Assembly: GCA_900546695.1 (NCBI GenBank)
Contig: URDX01000004.1
Span: 62,001 to 126,000 of the forward strand
DNA from: an uncultured Eubacteriales bacterium
GTDB taxonomy: Bacteria; Bacillota; Clostridia; Oscillospirales; CAG-272
Direction: 5' to 3'
DNA: 64,000 nucleotides
This document shows, piece after piece, positions 8,547 through 17,971 of the stretch (positions are counted from its first letter, which is position 1; each line of letters starts with the position of its first letter). Position numbers and translations under genes: made by a program. A model generated the notes under the pieces. It was not told the origin of the DNA, ran no database searches, and saw only the letters and a list, made by a program, of their open reading frames with translations.

Positions 8547-9524
8547 ATGGAAACAAGTGAAACCACCCTTTTCAAGACCTATACCGCGGTGCGCGACAAC
8601 ATTTCAAAGGTCGTTGTCGGCAAGCAGGACATCATAGATATGATAATCGTAGCCGTATTCTGCCGAGGACATGTTCTTCTCGAGGACGTTCCCGGTACGG
8701 GAAAAACATTGCTGATAAAGTCGCTTGCGGCGAGCCTTGACTGTACGGCGAAGCGAATTCAGTTCACACCCGACCTGCTCCCGTCGGATCTAACCGGAAT
8801 CAACTACTTTAATATGAAGAAATCCGAGTTTGAGTTCTCCCCCGGACCCGTATTTTCAAACATCCTGCTCGCGGACGAGATTAATCGCGCAACGCCTAAA
8901 ACGCAGTCGGGTCTGCTCGAGTGCATGGAGGAGCGTCAGGCAACCATCGACGGCGTGACGCACAGCCTCGCCGAACCGTTTATCGTCGTCGCAACGCAGA
9001 ATCCCGTCGAGACTGCGGGCGTTTATCCGCTCCCCGAAGCGGAGCTTGACCGCTTCCTGTTCAAGACGAGTATGAACTACCCGTCGCATGAAGAGTGTGT
9101 TGCGATACTCGAGCGCTTTGACGGCGCAGACCCGCTCGCAGCGCTGCGCCCTGCGGTCAGCCGCGAGGATATCATCGCCGCGCAGCACGAGCTCGACCGC
9201 ATCTTTGTGCATCACGATATCAAGGATTACATCGCATCGCTCTGCGAGCGCACACGCGAGTATGACAACGTTCTGCTCGGAGTAAGTCCGCGCGGCGCGC
9301 AGAGTCTGCTGCGCGCATCAAAGGGCTTTGCGGCGATAGACGGCAGAGCATATGTTCAGCCCGACGACGTAAAGCGCGCCGCCATCCCCGTTCTCGCGCA
9401 CAGACTCATGCTGTCGAGCACCGCGAGAATAAAGCACGGCGCTGCAGAGAGCATTATCTCCGATATTCTCGACCGCACGCCCGTACCTACCGAGCGCGGT
9501 CTCGGCTACTGGCAGGCAAAATAA
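8547..9524 (+). CDS. MoxR-family AAA+ ATPase
   Basis: MoxR ATPases act as chaperones, usually in operons with DUF58 proteins, often linked to envelope functions. The 325-residue protein has Walker A PGTGKT (residues 49-54), Walker B LLADEINR (107-114, Asp110/Glu111), sensor 1 VATQNPVE, and the helical lid domain with the sensor-2 region SPRGAQSLLRASKG. Length is typical. It is followed after one base by the DUF58 gene and then by a DUF4129-like membrane protein, the standard MoxR/DUF58/transglutaminase-type neighbourhood. The target of the chaperone is unknown. Confidence 0.92.
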   Translation: METSETTLFKTYTAVRDNISKVVVGKQDIIDMIIVAVFCRGHVLLEDVPGTGKTLLIKSLAASLDCTAKRIQFTPDLLPSDLTGINYFNMKKSEFEFSPGPVFSNILLADEINRATPKTQSGLLECMEERQATIDGVTHSLAEPFIVVATQNPVETAGVYPLPEAELDRFLFKTSMNYPSHEECVAILERFDGADPLAALRPAVSREDIIAAQHELDRIFVHHDIKDYIASLCERTREYDNVLLGVSPRGAQSLLRASKGFAAIDGRAYVQPDDVKRAAIPVLAHRLMLSSTARIKHGAAESIISDILDRTPVPTERGLGYWQAK

Positions 9525-9525
9525 A

Positions 9526-10887
9526 ATGGGCTTTATCGAGTTCATTTCGCGCTACGGCACGACCATTCTCGCCGTGCTGCTCGGCGCGGGCTTTATCTTC
9601 GCGCTCGTGCGGCTGTATCTCAGTCTGCGGGCAAAGATGATAAGCAGAATAGTTTACACCCGCAGCTTTTCCGAGCTCGGCGCATATGAGGGCGAGCATC
9701 TGACGCTCACCGAGACGGTGTACAATCCGACGCCGCTGCCGCTTTTCGCGGTCAACATCGAGGGCTACATATACAACGGCATACGAATGGCTGAGTGCGC
9801 GCAGGACCCGAAAAAGGCGATGCAGTACTTCTACAGCCGCTTTAATCTCATGCCGTTTCAGCAGATAAAGCGAACGCATGAGGCGGTCTGCGCCGCGCGC
9901 GGCTATTACAAGCTCGAGACAGTCGACATCTACGGCGGCGGGCACACCACATATCTTGACGCGCCCGCAGAGCTGTATATTTATCCGCGCATAGTGCCGC
10001 TGCCCGAGCGTGTAGATCCCGTCAACACCGTTCAGGGCGACCATATGACGCGCCGCAATCTGATATCCGACCCCTTCACCTTCGGCGGTATCAGGGCATA
10101 TGCGCCGGGCGATCCGATGAACAGCATAAACTACAAGGCTACTGCGCGCAGCGGCGGCTGCGGCATATCGTCTATCCGCGTCAACAGCCGCGAATACTGC
10201 GCTAACCGCACGTATATGGTCTATCTGAATTTTCAGCTTGTCGGCGACACCGTCGCATCCGAGGCATATAATTCGATGATGGAGCTCGGACTGTCGTTTG
10301 CGTCGGACATCATCCGCGAGGCGGCGTATAACGGACACCGCGCGGGCTTTGCCGCTAACGCGACGACCATCGACGGCGATGAATATCTCCGCTATCCTCT
10401 CGGCAGCGGTGAGCTGCATCTTACCGAGATACTGCGCAGTATGGCAAGGGTGCGGCTCCGCAGCGGCGTATCCTTTTCGAGTCTTATCGAGGAGGATCTT
10501 GCTGCGGGAATGTCGCAGACCGAGGTGTATATTCTCACACCGGGTACAGATGAGACTATCGACCTGCTTGCAATGCGTCTGCGTGAGGCGGAAAACTCCG
10601 TTCTATGCGTTCCGCTGCCCGACGAGCACAAGCGCCGCCGCGAAGAGGAAGAGCGGCAGGAGAACGAGCGAATCCGCGTCAGCCGAGAGGCGGAGAGTGC
10701 AAGGCTGCGCCGCCGCGAGATAGACGCTATCGAGCGCAGACTGCGCAGACAGGGTGTGCGCCGTGAGAACGCGCGCAGCGCGGCGATACAGAAGCTCGCC
10801 TTCAATCTCGGCATAGACCCCGCCGAGCTCGAGGAAGAGGATAAAGCGGCGTCTGAGCGGTCAGACAGTAACGGCGGCAAAAAGTAA
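9526..10887 (+). CDS. DUF58 domain protein
   Basis: A 453-residue partner of the MoxR ATPase. An N-terminal membrane anchor (about residues 10-32), a beta-rich middle region, then the DUF58 signature DPFTFGGIRAYAPGDPMNSINYKATA (given here in part; about residues 186-211), which forms a vWA-like fold in related proteins. The C-terminus (about 360-453) is a highly charged Arg/Glu coiled coil of the type RREEEERQENERIRVSR, longer than usual for the family. Its start follows the MoxR stop after one base, so translation is coupled. Envelope-associated function is inferred from the family; the precise role is unknown. Confidence 0.88.
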   Translation: MGFIEFISRYGTTILAVLLGAGFIFALVRLYLSLRAKMISRIVYTRSFSELGAYEGEHLTLTETVYNPTPLPLFAVNIEGYIYNGIRMAECAQDPKKAMQYFYSRFNLMPFQQIKRTHEAVCAARGYYKLETVDIYGGGHTTYLDAPAELYIYPRIVPLPERVDPVNTVQGDHMTRRNLISDPFTFGGIRAYAPGDPMNSINYKATARSGGCGISSIRVNSREYCANRTYMVYLNFQLVGDTVASEAYNSMMELGLSFASDIIREAAYNGHRAGFAANATTIDGDEYLRYPLGSGELHLTEILRSMARVRLRSGVSFSSLIEEDLAAGMSQTEVYILTPGTDETIDLLAMRLREAENSVLCVPLPDEHKRRREEEERQENERIRVSREAESARLRRREIDAIERRLRRQGVRRENARSAAIQKLAFNLGIDPAELEEEDKAASERSDSNGGKK

Positions 10888-11136
10888 AACCGAGAGCGTC
10901 GGAGAAGACGATGCCGAAATTTCCGGGACCGACGCTGCCATGCGCTTTGCGGGCATTTCGCGATGCTCGGTCGGTGCAAAACAATTTTAGAACAATCGAT
11001 GTCATACGTGCTTCAGTGCGGCTGCCGCAAACGGGCACTGCAAAACATCCGCCGCAACGTGATCCGCAAGGCGGTCGCTCACACCGCACGCCGACCGACA
11101 AACGCTCAAAAATCAAATCGAAAAGACAAAAGTCAG

Positions 11137-11904
11137 ATGAAATTATCCGATAAAAACTCAAAAATAGCTCCCGTCACCGACGGAGCAAGCAACGCCGCAG
11201 AACAGCGCGGCGAAAAGAAGCGGCACGGACCGTTTATCACCTCAGTGCTCGAGCACAAGCTGCTCGCGATTCGCTGCGCCGTTTATCTGCTGCTCGCCGT
11301 AATCTGTTATTATGTGCAATACGCGATAAGCGTGAGCGACAGCTATACGCAGCTGAGGTATCTGCGACAGCTTTTCGGCTTTGCCGCAATAGTGCTGCTC
11401 GTGCTGTTTCTGATAGCGCTGAAGCGGCTGACCCCGCGCGGGCTGATAATAAGCGGTATCCGCGCATTCGGCAGGGCTACGGGAATAACCGCCGCACTCG
11501 AGGCGGTCGTACGCGGACTGCATAAGCTGTTCGGAATCCCCGACCGCGAACGGATAGCGGGTAAGGACTCAAAAAGCTTTGTATTCCGCCGCGGCGAGCG
11601 TCACCGCAAGGCTCTTGCAAAAAATACCGCCGACCGCCGCAAATGGCGCGACATGACTACTCCCGCAGAGCAGCTGCGATACATCTACATCAAGCTGATG
11701 AAGGCAAAGATACGCGACGGCTACATATACGACCCCGTCCGTACCCCGCGCGAGCACGGAAAGCTGCTCGGAGACGGCGCTGCGACCGACGGTTTTATCA
11801 GCCGCTACTGCGATGCACGCTACTCCGGCGGCACGGTCCCCGTTGACGAGACCGATGTCGAACGGGCGCTGCCGCTCGTCTCAAAGAACGGTAAGATTTC
11901 ATAA
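11137..11904 (+). CDS. Membrane protein with DUF4129-like C-terminal domain
   Basis: A 255-residue protein with two transmembrane helices (about residues 47-64 and 80-98) and a soluble C-terminal region. That region (TTPAEQLRYIYIKLMKAK ... TPREHGKLL ... YCDARYSG) resembles DUF4129, the domain found at the end of membrane transglutaminases encoded next to MoxR and DUF58 genes. No transglutaminase Cys/His/Asp domain is present, so this is a split or reduced partner. The ATG at 11137 is the best start, but its ribosome binding site is weak; the frame is open for 58 further codons upstream with no better site. It is separated from the DUF58 gene by about 250 bp. Confidence 0.7.
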   Translation: MKLSDKNSKIAPVTDGASNAAEQRGEKKRHGPFITSVLEHKLLAIRCAVYLLLAVICYYVQYAISVSDSYTQLRYLRQLFGFAAIVLLVLFLIALKRLTPRGLIISGIRAFGRATGITAALEAVVRGLHKLFGIPDRERIAGKDSKSFVFRRGERHRKALAKNTADRRKWRDMTTPAEQLRYIYIKLMKAKIRDGYIYDPVRTPREHGKLLGDGAATDGFISRYCDARYSGGTVPVDETDVERALPLVSKNGKIS

Positions 11905-12017
11905 CAGAACTTGATGCGGACCAACGAGACAACAGCTTTATGCAGATGCAGTAAAGCACAGTCAACGGGCACCGCACCATTCCGCGACCCCAAAATAAAT
12001 CTGCAAGGAATGACAAC

Positions 12018-13193
12018 ATGCAAGATATCAAAGACATAGTCGACAACGCCGCGTCGCGCGGCATATACAAAAAGACCGTGCTCTCCCGCAGCACCGACAA
12101 GGCGATAAAGCGCTGCACCGTCACGCTGTTCCGCAGCGCGGGCGGCGAGACCGAGGCACAGTGCGAATATCTTTTGCAGGACGGAAAGGCGGTACATGAA
12201 AATCTCCCGCCCGCACGGCTCGGCGAACGGATATGCGAGCTGCTCGGTGCGTACAGACAGGCGGATATCCTGACAACGGCAGGCAGCTGCACCGTAATGG
12301 TATCTCGCAGCGGTCCAATGCATGTCAAGAACGGAATAAAGGCAGAGGGCGGCGAGCAGGCGGTGCTCCGCTCGCATGACCGCGACAAGCAGCGCTTTCT
12401 CACGCCAGACGCGCCCTTTCTCCGCCCGCTCGGAATATCGGACGGAAACGGCAGAGTTCTCGACAGCCGCCGTTCAAAGTACAGGCAGATAAACCGCTTT
12501 CTCGAGCTGCTTGACGACGTTTATCCGAAGCTACCGCAGAAAGGCATACTCACCGTGTGTGACCTCTGCTGCGGCAAGAGCATTCTTGCCTTTGCGGTAT
12601 ATCATTATCTAACAGCGGTGCGCGGACGCGAGGTGGATATGTACGGTGTTGACCTCAAGCCCGATGTGATAGAGCTCTCCGAGCGCATCGCGCGTGAGAG
12701 CGGCTGCACGGGTCTGCATTTCGTCTGCGGCGATGTTTCGCGCTTTGAGCCGCCCGCGCCGCCGTCGCTCGTGCTCTCGCTTCACGCATGCGACACCGCA
12801 ACCGATCTTGTGCTTTCACTTGCGGTAAAATACCGCGCAAAGGTCATTCTGTCAACGCCCTGCTGCCATCACGAGATATTTTCTCAGCTCGGTGAGCTGC
12901 CGCCGATACTCGCTCCCGCCTACTCGGCATACCCGATACTGCGCGGAAAGCTCGCCGACAGCCTGACCGACGGTCTGCGCTGCGCGCGGCTCGAAATGGA
13001 GGGCTACAAGGTACAGACGGTCGAGCTCGTAGACCCCGACGACACGCCGAAGAACGTGCTCATACGCGCGGTGCGCGGCAGATATCCGTCGGATGCAAAA
13101 CGCGGCGAGCTGCGCACGGCATATGATGCGACCTGCACGGCTTTCGGAATAGCCCCGTCGCTCGACCGACTCATCACGCAGAACGAAAAGTAA
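12018..13193 (+). CDS. SAM-dependent methyltransferase (Methyltransf_32 / METTL25-like)
   Basis: A 391-residue cytoplasmic protein. The C-terminal half holds a class I methyltransferase fold: TVCDLCCGKSILAFAVYHYL (motif I), DMYGVDLKPDVIE (motif II), VLSLHACDTATD and STPCCHHEIF. The HACDTATD and PCCxHE motifs are characteristic of the Methyltransf_32 (PF13679) group, which includes TRM13-like and METTL25-like enzymes. The N-terminal roughly 140 residues probably bind the substrate. The substrate is not known for bacterial members, but RNA is plausible. AAGGAATG precedes the ATG. The neighbouring MoxR cluster is not obviously related in function. Confidence 0.8.
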   Translation: MQDIKDIVDNAASRGIYKKTVLSRSTDKAIKRCTVTLFRSAGGETEAQCEYLLQDGKAVHENLPPARLGERICELLGAYRQADILTTAGSCTVMVSRSGPMHVKNGIKAEGGEQAVLRSHDRDKQRFLTPDAPFLRPLGISDGNGRVLDSRRSKYRQINRFLELLDDVYPKLPQKGILTVCDLCCGKSILAFAVYHYLTAVRGREVDMYGVDLKPDVIELSERIARESGCTGLHFVCGDVSRFEPPAPPSLVLSLHACDTATDLVLSLAVKYRAKVILSTPCCHHEIFSQLGELPPILAPAYSAYPILRGKLADSLTDGLRCARLEMEGYKVQTVELVDPDDTPKNVLIRAVRGRYPSDAKRGELRTAYDATCTAFGIAPSLDRLITQNEK

Positions 13194-13306
13194 TATCGAA
13201 TGAAAAGCAGCCTCGCATGACCGCCGAATCGCGCAGAAAAACAATAATACCATCTGACATATTTGCCGCGTAAAGCAGAATGCCGCGCAGCCCGAACATC
13301 CTCGGG

Positions 13307-14686
13307 CTACTTGAGCCGCCGTCTGAAAAACACCCGCCCGAGCCCCCGCGCCGAGAACGGAATAAGCGGATAGAGATATCCCCTGCCGCCCGGCACGGTG
13401 CTGTTCGTTGCTATCAGCACAATGCCGATGATGACCCCCGCGATGAAGCCCCATCCGCGGAAGAACGATATCAGGATTATCATGAGCATACGGACGAATT
13501 TTATCGCGTATCCGAGCTCATAGCTCGGCTGTGCAAAGCTCGCAAGTGCGGTAAAGGATATAAGCAGAATCACCTGCGGAACGAGCAGACCTATCTCTAC
13601 CGCAAAGTCGCCGAGTATAAGTCCCGCAACGACGCTGAATGAATTCGACAATGCGTCGGGGGTATTGAGCGATGCAAGCTTAAGACCGTCGACAAGGATC
13701 TCGACGAGCAGCAGCTGCGCGACAATCGGCAGTGCATAATCTCCGCGCGGTATGACGCATCCGAGCCATGCGGGGAGCGAATCGGCATAGTCGAGCGAGA
13801 GCATCCACAGCGGGATGAGCAGTATTGAGCCGAGCAGCGTTATCAGCCGCACAAGGCGCAGATACGTGCCGACGGTCGGTGGGAAATAATAATCGTCGCT
13901 CTCCTGCAGAAAATCGAAAAACGAGGTCGGCAGTATCATGGCAGAGGGCGTGTTGTCGCACATCAGTATGACGCTGCCCTCCATAAGCATTGCGGAGGCG
14001 GCATCGGGACGCTCGGTATAGCGTATCTTAGGAAACGGATTGAGCACCGAGCGTCGCACAAGCAGCTCGCCGATGCTCTCTGCACTGAGATTGACCGCGC
14101 CGATATCGCTCAGCTGCGACAGTCGCTCGCGCACCGCACGTACAAGCCGCTCATCCGCGATACCCTCGACATACGCAATGACCGTATCGCACGCGGTGCG
14201 GTTGCCGACGCGCGACAGCTCCATTCTCAGTTCGGGGCAGCGTATTCTCCGCCGTATCAGCGCGGTATTGTTGATAAGTACCTCACCGAAGCCGTCATGC
14301 GGTCCGCGCAGTACCTTATCCTTTTCGGGTTCGCTTATGCCGCGTGCGTGATATATGCGCGCGTCGATTACCGTGCCGCATTCCCTGCCCTCGGCGAGCA
14401 TAACGGCGCCGCCGCTGAGCACCGACGTTATCAGCGAGCGGATGTCGGTGACAAGATCAAGCTCGATATACGGCAGATTCGTACCGAGCGCATCGGCATT
14501 TTCGGCGGATGCGACGTACTCGAAAACCTTTGTTATCAAACTTTCGTTTACAAAGCCATCGATATAATAAAACACCGCCTGCCCGCCGCCGAAGCGTATA
14601 ACACGCCGCAGCACGTCAAAGCTGCTCTGCGGTGAAAGTGCCTTATCAAGCTCGGCGCACGCATAGGAAAAATAATCGTCCATCAC
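13307..14686 (-). CDS. GerA/SpoVAF-family spore germination protein
   Basis: A 459-residue membrane protein of the GerA family (PF03323), the A subunits of germinant receptors in the inner spore membrane. The N-terminal cytoplasmic domain (to about residue 270) includes SEPEKDKVLRGPHDGFGEVL, the family's conserved region, and the C-terminal half has about five to six membrane helices. No GerB or GerC gene is adjacent, so it is either an orphan subunit or SpoVAF-like. A short inverted repeat (AGCCCGA / TCGGGCT, 13289-13308) follows the stop but lacks a T-run. A possible sigma-G-type promoter lies at 14739-14767. It is the clearest sign that the organism forms spores. Confidence 0.88.
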   Translation of the reverse strand: MMDDYFSYACAELDKALSPQSSFDVLRRVIRFGGGQAVFYYIDGFVNESLITKVFEYVASAENADALGTNLPYIELDLVTDIRSLITSVLSGGAVMLAEGRECGTVIDARIYHARGISEPEKDKVLRGPHDGFGEVLINNTALIRRRIRCPELRMELSRVGNRTACDTVIAYVEGIADERLVRAVRERLSQLSDIGAVNLSAESIGELLVRRSVLNPFPKIRYTERPDAASAMLMEGSVILMCDNTPSAMILPTSFFDFLQESDDYYFPPTVGTYLRLVRLITLLGSILLIPLWMLSLDYADSLPAWLGCVIPRGDYALPIVAQLLLVEILVDGLKLASLNTPDALSNSFSVVAGLILGDFAVEIGLLVPQVILLISFTALASFAQPSYELGYAIKFVRMLMIILISFFRGWGFIAGVIIGIVLIATNSTVPGGRGYLYPLIPFSARGLGRVFFRRRLK

Positions 14687-14738
14687 AGTACCTCATAAGC
14701 CGCATGGCGGCAACAGCAAAATTCGGATATATCGGATA

Positions 14739-14767
14739 TATTATCCGCCGTGCGAAAAAAATTATAC
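14739..14767 (-). promoter_or_regulatory. Possible sigma-G-type promoter of the GerA-family gene
   Basis: On the minus strand GTATA (14763-14767), a 17-bp spacer and GATAATA (14739-14745) resemble the forespore sigma-G consensus (GHATR and CATNHTA), except for G in place of C at the first -10 base. Receptor operons are sigma-G dependent in Bacillus, so the match fits the gene. The region also contains CGGATATAT twice in tandem (14724-14741). Weak, inference only. Confidence 0.35.
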
Positions 14768-14817
14768 ATCGCCGCAGACGCCTGCATAACGCAGCGCGGC
14801 GAGAGCAAGGAGAAATT

Positions 14818-15591
14818 ATGGAAAACAAGCAGATGCCGAAGGCAGAGAACATTACGGTCGGCGATTGGTTCGGCTACAAGGAATACACCTTTACGGTCGA
14901 CGGCAGAGAGAGCCTCATCGTCTGCCCCGAAAATCCGCTCGACGGCAATCCGTGGGTATGGAGAGCCGAATTTTTCAGCGCGTTCGATTATGTTGATCGT
15001 GCCCTGCTCGAGCGCGGATGGTACATAGCGTATCACAAGGTAAGCGACATGTACGGCAACCCCGAATCTGTCGCGATGCTGCACGATTTTTATCTCGCAG
15101 TGACCGACGGTGACGGATTCGCACTCAGCCGCCGCCCCGCGATATTCGGCTTCTCGCGCGGCGCGCTCTATGCGGTAAACTATGCTGCAGCATATCCCGA
15201 CGAGTGCGGCATACTCTATCTCGATGCGCCCGTGACCGACGTATTTGTATGGCCCGGTCGCTTTAAGCAGAGCCGCGAATGGGAGCAGTGCTGCGAATGC
15301 TACGGCATATCCGATGCCGATGAGCAGACCTTTCACGGCAATCCCAACGATATGGCGGAAAAGAACGCGCGCGACGGCATTCCGTGCTTCATCTGCGCGG
15401 GAGATGCCGACACCGTCGTTGATTTCACCGCCTGCGGAAAGGTATACTACGAACGCTACCGCGCAGTAAGCGACAGCATCGAGATGATTGTCAAGCCCGG
15501 CTGCGACCATCATCCGCATTCGCTCGCCGACCCGACTCCCATAGTCGACTTTATAGAAAGCTACGCTGAAAAGCGCGGGTGCAGAGCTTGA
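14818..15591 (+). CDS. Alpha/beta hydrolase
   Basis: A 257-residue cytoplasmic hydrolase with no signal peptide. The nucleophile elbow is GFSRG (in FGFSRGALYAVNYAAAYP), the acid is probably in CAGDADTVVDF, and the catalytic His in PGCDHHPHS near the C-terminus. Order and spacing fit an alpha/beta-hydrolase; the substrate cannot be told, although similar proteins are annotated as prolyl-oligopeptidase-like or acetyl-esterase-like. AAGGAG lies six bases before the chosen ATG; the frame is open upstream but no ribosome binding site is seen there. Its last 13 bases overlap the start of rsgA. Confidence 0.78.
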   Translation: MENKQMPKAENITVGDWFGYKEYTFTVDGRESLIVCPENPLDGNPWVWRAEFFSAFDYVDRALLERGWYIAYHKVSDMYGNPESVAMLHDFYLAVTDGDGFALSRRPAIFGFSRGALYAVNYAAAYPDECGILYLDAPVTDVFVWPGRFKQSREWEQCCECYGISDADEQTFHGNPNDMAEKNARDGIPCFICAGDADTVVDFTACGKVYYERYRAVSDSIEMIVKPGCDHHPHSLADPTPIVDFIESYAEKRGCRA

Positions 15592-16664
15592 CGGGCGGGC
15601 GCAATCTGACGGGTGCGCATCTGTCCGACGGGCGCAATCCGGCGGGCGCAGTCCTGTCAGGTACGGTCCTGTCGGGCGTAGGCGGAAAATTTCGCGTTGA
15701 AACCGACGACGGCAGCACTCTGATATGTAATGCGAGAGGCATTCTCCGCCGCGGCGGTGAGCGTCTGCTCCCCGGAGACCGTGTGACCGTCGAATGCAGC
15801 GGCAAAGCTGTTAATTCGGGCAACGTCACGACAGCTCAAAATCTCGGCGACACCGTCAATTCTACCGAACTCGTCACGGGCGCACGGCGTGACGGCAGCG
15901 ACGGCGTAATATCCGGGCTGCTGCCCCGCAAAAACGAGTTAATTCGTCCGCCGCTCGCAAACCTCGACCGAATTTTTGCAGTTATCTCATCGGCATATCC
16001 CGAGCCGTCTACCCTGCTCGCGGATAAGCTGATAACCATCGCCGAGCATGAGGGTATCAAACCCGTCATAGTAATAAGTAAGCGCGATCTCTCGCAGCAG
16101 AGCGCGGAGCGGCTGCACGGCATATACACCCGCTGCGGATTCACCGTTTTTGACCTGTCGTCGCTTGACGGCAGCGGCGTGAACGCGCTGAAGAATTATA
16201 TCACCGAAGAATGCCGCGACGGTATTACGACCTTTGCGGGCGTTTCCGGAGCGGGAAAATCGACCCTGCTTAACGCGCTGTTTCCTTCGCTCGGGCTCAA
16301 AACGGGCGAGCTCTCCGAGCGTCTTTCGCGCGGCAAGAACACAACCCGCACATCCGAGCTTTTCCCGCTCGCATCGCTGCTCGGTCTGCCGCGCGACGGT
16401 TGTCGCGGTTATGTTGCGGATACGCCCGGCTTCAGCATGATAGATTTTACAAGATACGACTATTACGAGCTTGCCGACCTGCCGCATGTTTTCCGCGAGT
16501 TTGAGCCGTATCTCGGCAGCTGCCGTTATTCGCGCTGCACACACACATGTGAGGACGGCTGTGCGATACTCGCCGCGCTTGAAGCGGGTCAGATACCGCG
16601 CGAACGGCACGAGAGCTATCTTTCGATATATGCCGACCTGCGCGATAAGTGCAAATGGAAGTAA
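15579..16664 (+). CDS. rsgA: RsgA, ribosome small-subunit-dependent GTPase A
   Basis: RsgA is a circularly permuted GTPase that checks maturation of the 30S subunit. In order: OB-fold region (GTVLSGVGGKFRVE from residue 28), G4-like SKRD (167-170), G1 GVSGAGKST (221-229), TTRTSELF, G3 DTPGFS (281-286), and a zinc site with Cys315, Cys320, His322 and Cys328. The 361-residue protein is longer than most homologues for two reasons: about 28 N-terminal residues of a degenerate Gly-rich repeat, and an insertion of about 33 residues (74-107) inside the OB fold. The likely start is GTG at 15579, overlapping the hydrolase gene; the TTG at 15588 is an alternative. Confidence 0.9.
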   Translation: MQSLTGGRNLTGAHLSDGRNPAGAVLSGTVLSGVGGKFRVETDDGSTLICNARGILRRGGERLLPGDRVTVECSGKAVNSGNVTTAQNLGDTVNSTELVTGARRDGSDGVISGLLPRKNELIRPPLANLDRIFAVISSAYPEPSTLLADKLITIAEHEGIKPVIVISKRDLSQQSAERLHGIYTRCGFTVFDLSSLDGSGVNALKNYITEECRDGITTFAGVSGAGKSTLLNALFPSLGLKTGELSERLSRGKNTTRTSELFPLASLLGLPRDGCRGYVADTPGFSMIDFTRYDYYELADLPHVFREFEPYLGSCRYSRCTHTCEDGCAILAALEAGQIPRERHESYLSIYADLRDKCKWK

Positions 16665-16904
16665 CGCATGCAGTAAGCGGTTATTTTCTACGCGCAAGTC
16701 TAACCGTAAGACAGCGCATGCAGCACGCAAGCAATCCGATGCATATCAAGCTGCGCGGCAATCGCAAATAAACTGACGCAGGCATAAGCAAACGCATCAG
16801 ACATTACGCTCATCACGACAAACGCCCACCACGATAAACGCCCATCATGACAGAATGCGGGCTCCGACCCGCAAATACAGCTTTTTTACCGATCGGAGCA
16901 TAAA
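16665..16904. other. Spacer with short tandem repeat, no gene seen
   Basis: No convincing reading frame. It contains a 16-bp unit in tandem (CACGACAAACGCCCAC then CACGATAAACGCCCAT, about 16814-16845) and a small hairpin TGCGGG/CCCGCA (16856-16873) followed eight bases later by six T, a weak terminator candidate for rsgA. Confidence 0.5.
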
Positions 16905-17966
16905 ATGGAACAAAGCGAAAACAAGCGAAAGAAACGAAAAAAGGCGGTCATGACCGTCCTGTTCATACTCCTGAATATTGCCGTCATAGCATGGACGGCG
17001 ATAAAGGAATTCGGCGGGGAGAGCGACAGTACGCGCTTTTCAGATGTCAATATCAATTATATTTATATCATCCCCGCGGCGCTCTGCTGCTTCGGTGCTA
17101 TCTTTGCCGAGACGGTAAAGTACGCGCTGCTGATGAAAAAGGTCGACGGCAGGGTTGACTTCAAGGTAGCGCGTCGGGTCGTGCTGCTCGGGCGCTACTA
17201 CGACAACGTCACCCCGTCGGGCATCGGAGGGCAGCCGTTTCAGATATACTATATGTCAAAGAACGGCTACTCGGATGCGAACAGCGCGGCGATACCGCTC
17301 GCGGGATTTATGTCTATGCAGTATGCGTTCATACTGCTTGCCGCCGTCTGCTTTATATTCGGCAGCTCGCTGCTCAATATAGCAATTATCAGGGTGTCAT
17401 GCTGGATAGGTCTGTTCTTCTATGCGATGTTCCCGACCTGCATACTGATCTCCGCACTTTTTCCGAAGCTCTTTTCGCGTCTGCTCGCCTTCTTTGTGCG
17501 TCTGCTCTCTCGCATGCGTCTCGTTAAAAACAAAGAAGAAAAGCAGAAAAAACTCACCGATACCGTATCGGAATACGCAGTCAGCCTACGCGGTATGCTT
17601 GCTATGCCCAGCGTCTCTGTCGGCGCAATGGTGCTGTCAGTCATATATCAGACGCTTCTCTGCTCGATTCCGTACTTTGTTCTGCGCGCTTTCGGCGGAG
17701 CGATGGCATGGCTGCCGTGCTTTGTCACTACTGTCGCTATCTACGCATCTGTCACATTTATACCGACCCCCGGTAATGCGGGCGCGGCTGAAGGCTCTTT
17801 CTTTGCAGTGTTCTCTGCGCTCTCATCGGGATATATTTTCTGGGCGATGATGGCATGGAGATTCTTCGTATACTATATCTTCATAATTCTCGGTGCACTT
17901 ATCTACATCCGCAGCTGGCTCGATCGGCGTAAAAACGGAAAGGAGGAGCTCCCGCGCCGGAGCTGA
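16905..17966 (+). CDS. Lysylphosphatidylglycerol synthase TM region / UPF0104 flippase-like membrane protein
   Basis: A 353-residue protein with about eight membrane helices, matching PF03706 (the flippase part of MprF and the YbhN/UPF0104 family). Recognisable positions are LLGRYYDNVTPSGIGGQPFQIYYM (about residues 87-110, shown partly), and TFIPTPGNAGAAEGSFFAVF (about 285-304), both family hallmarks. The aminoacyl-transferase domain of MprF is absent. The gene ends six bases before a GT4 glycosyltransferase, and this pairing is common in Firmicutes, suggesting translocation of a glycolipid or related lipid made by the partner. The exact lipid is unknown. Confidence 0.85.
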   Translation: MEQSENKRKKRKKAVMTVLFILLNIAVIAWTAIKEFGGESDSTRFSDVNINYIYIIPAALCCFGAIFAETVKYALLMKKVDGRVDFKVARRVVLLGRYYDNVTPSGIGGQPFQIYYMSKNGYSDANSAAIPLAGFMSMQYAFILLAAVCFIFGSSLLNIAIIRVSCWIGLFFYAMFPTCILISALFPKLFSRLLAFFVRLLSRMRLVKNKEEKQKKLTDTVSEYAVSLRGMLAMPSVSVGAMVLSVIYQTLLCSIPYFVLRAFGGAMAWLPCFVTTVAIYASVTFIPTPGNAGAAEGSFFAVFSALSSGYIFWAMMAWRFFVYYIFIILGALIYIRSWLDRRKNGKEELPRRS

Positions 17967-17971
17967 TACCG

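Noticed and set aside
13289..13308. Hairpin AGCCCGA/TCGGGCT after the GerA-family gene as terminator
   Set aside because: No T-run on either side, so intrinsic termination is unlikely.
16814..16850. CRISPR-like direct repeats
   Set aside because: Only two imperfect 16-bp units with no spacers and no cas genes in the window.
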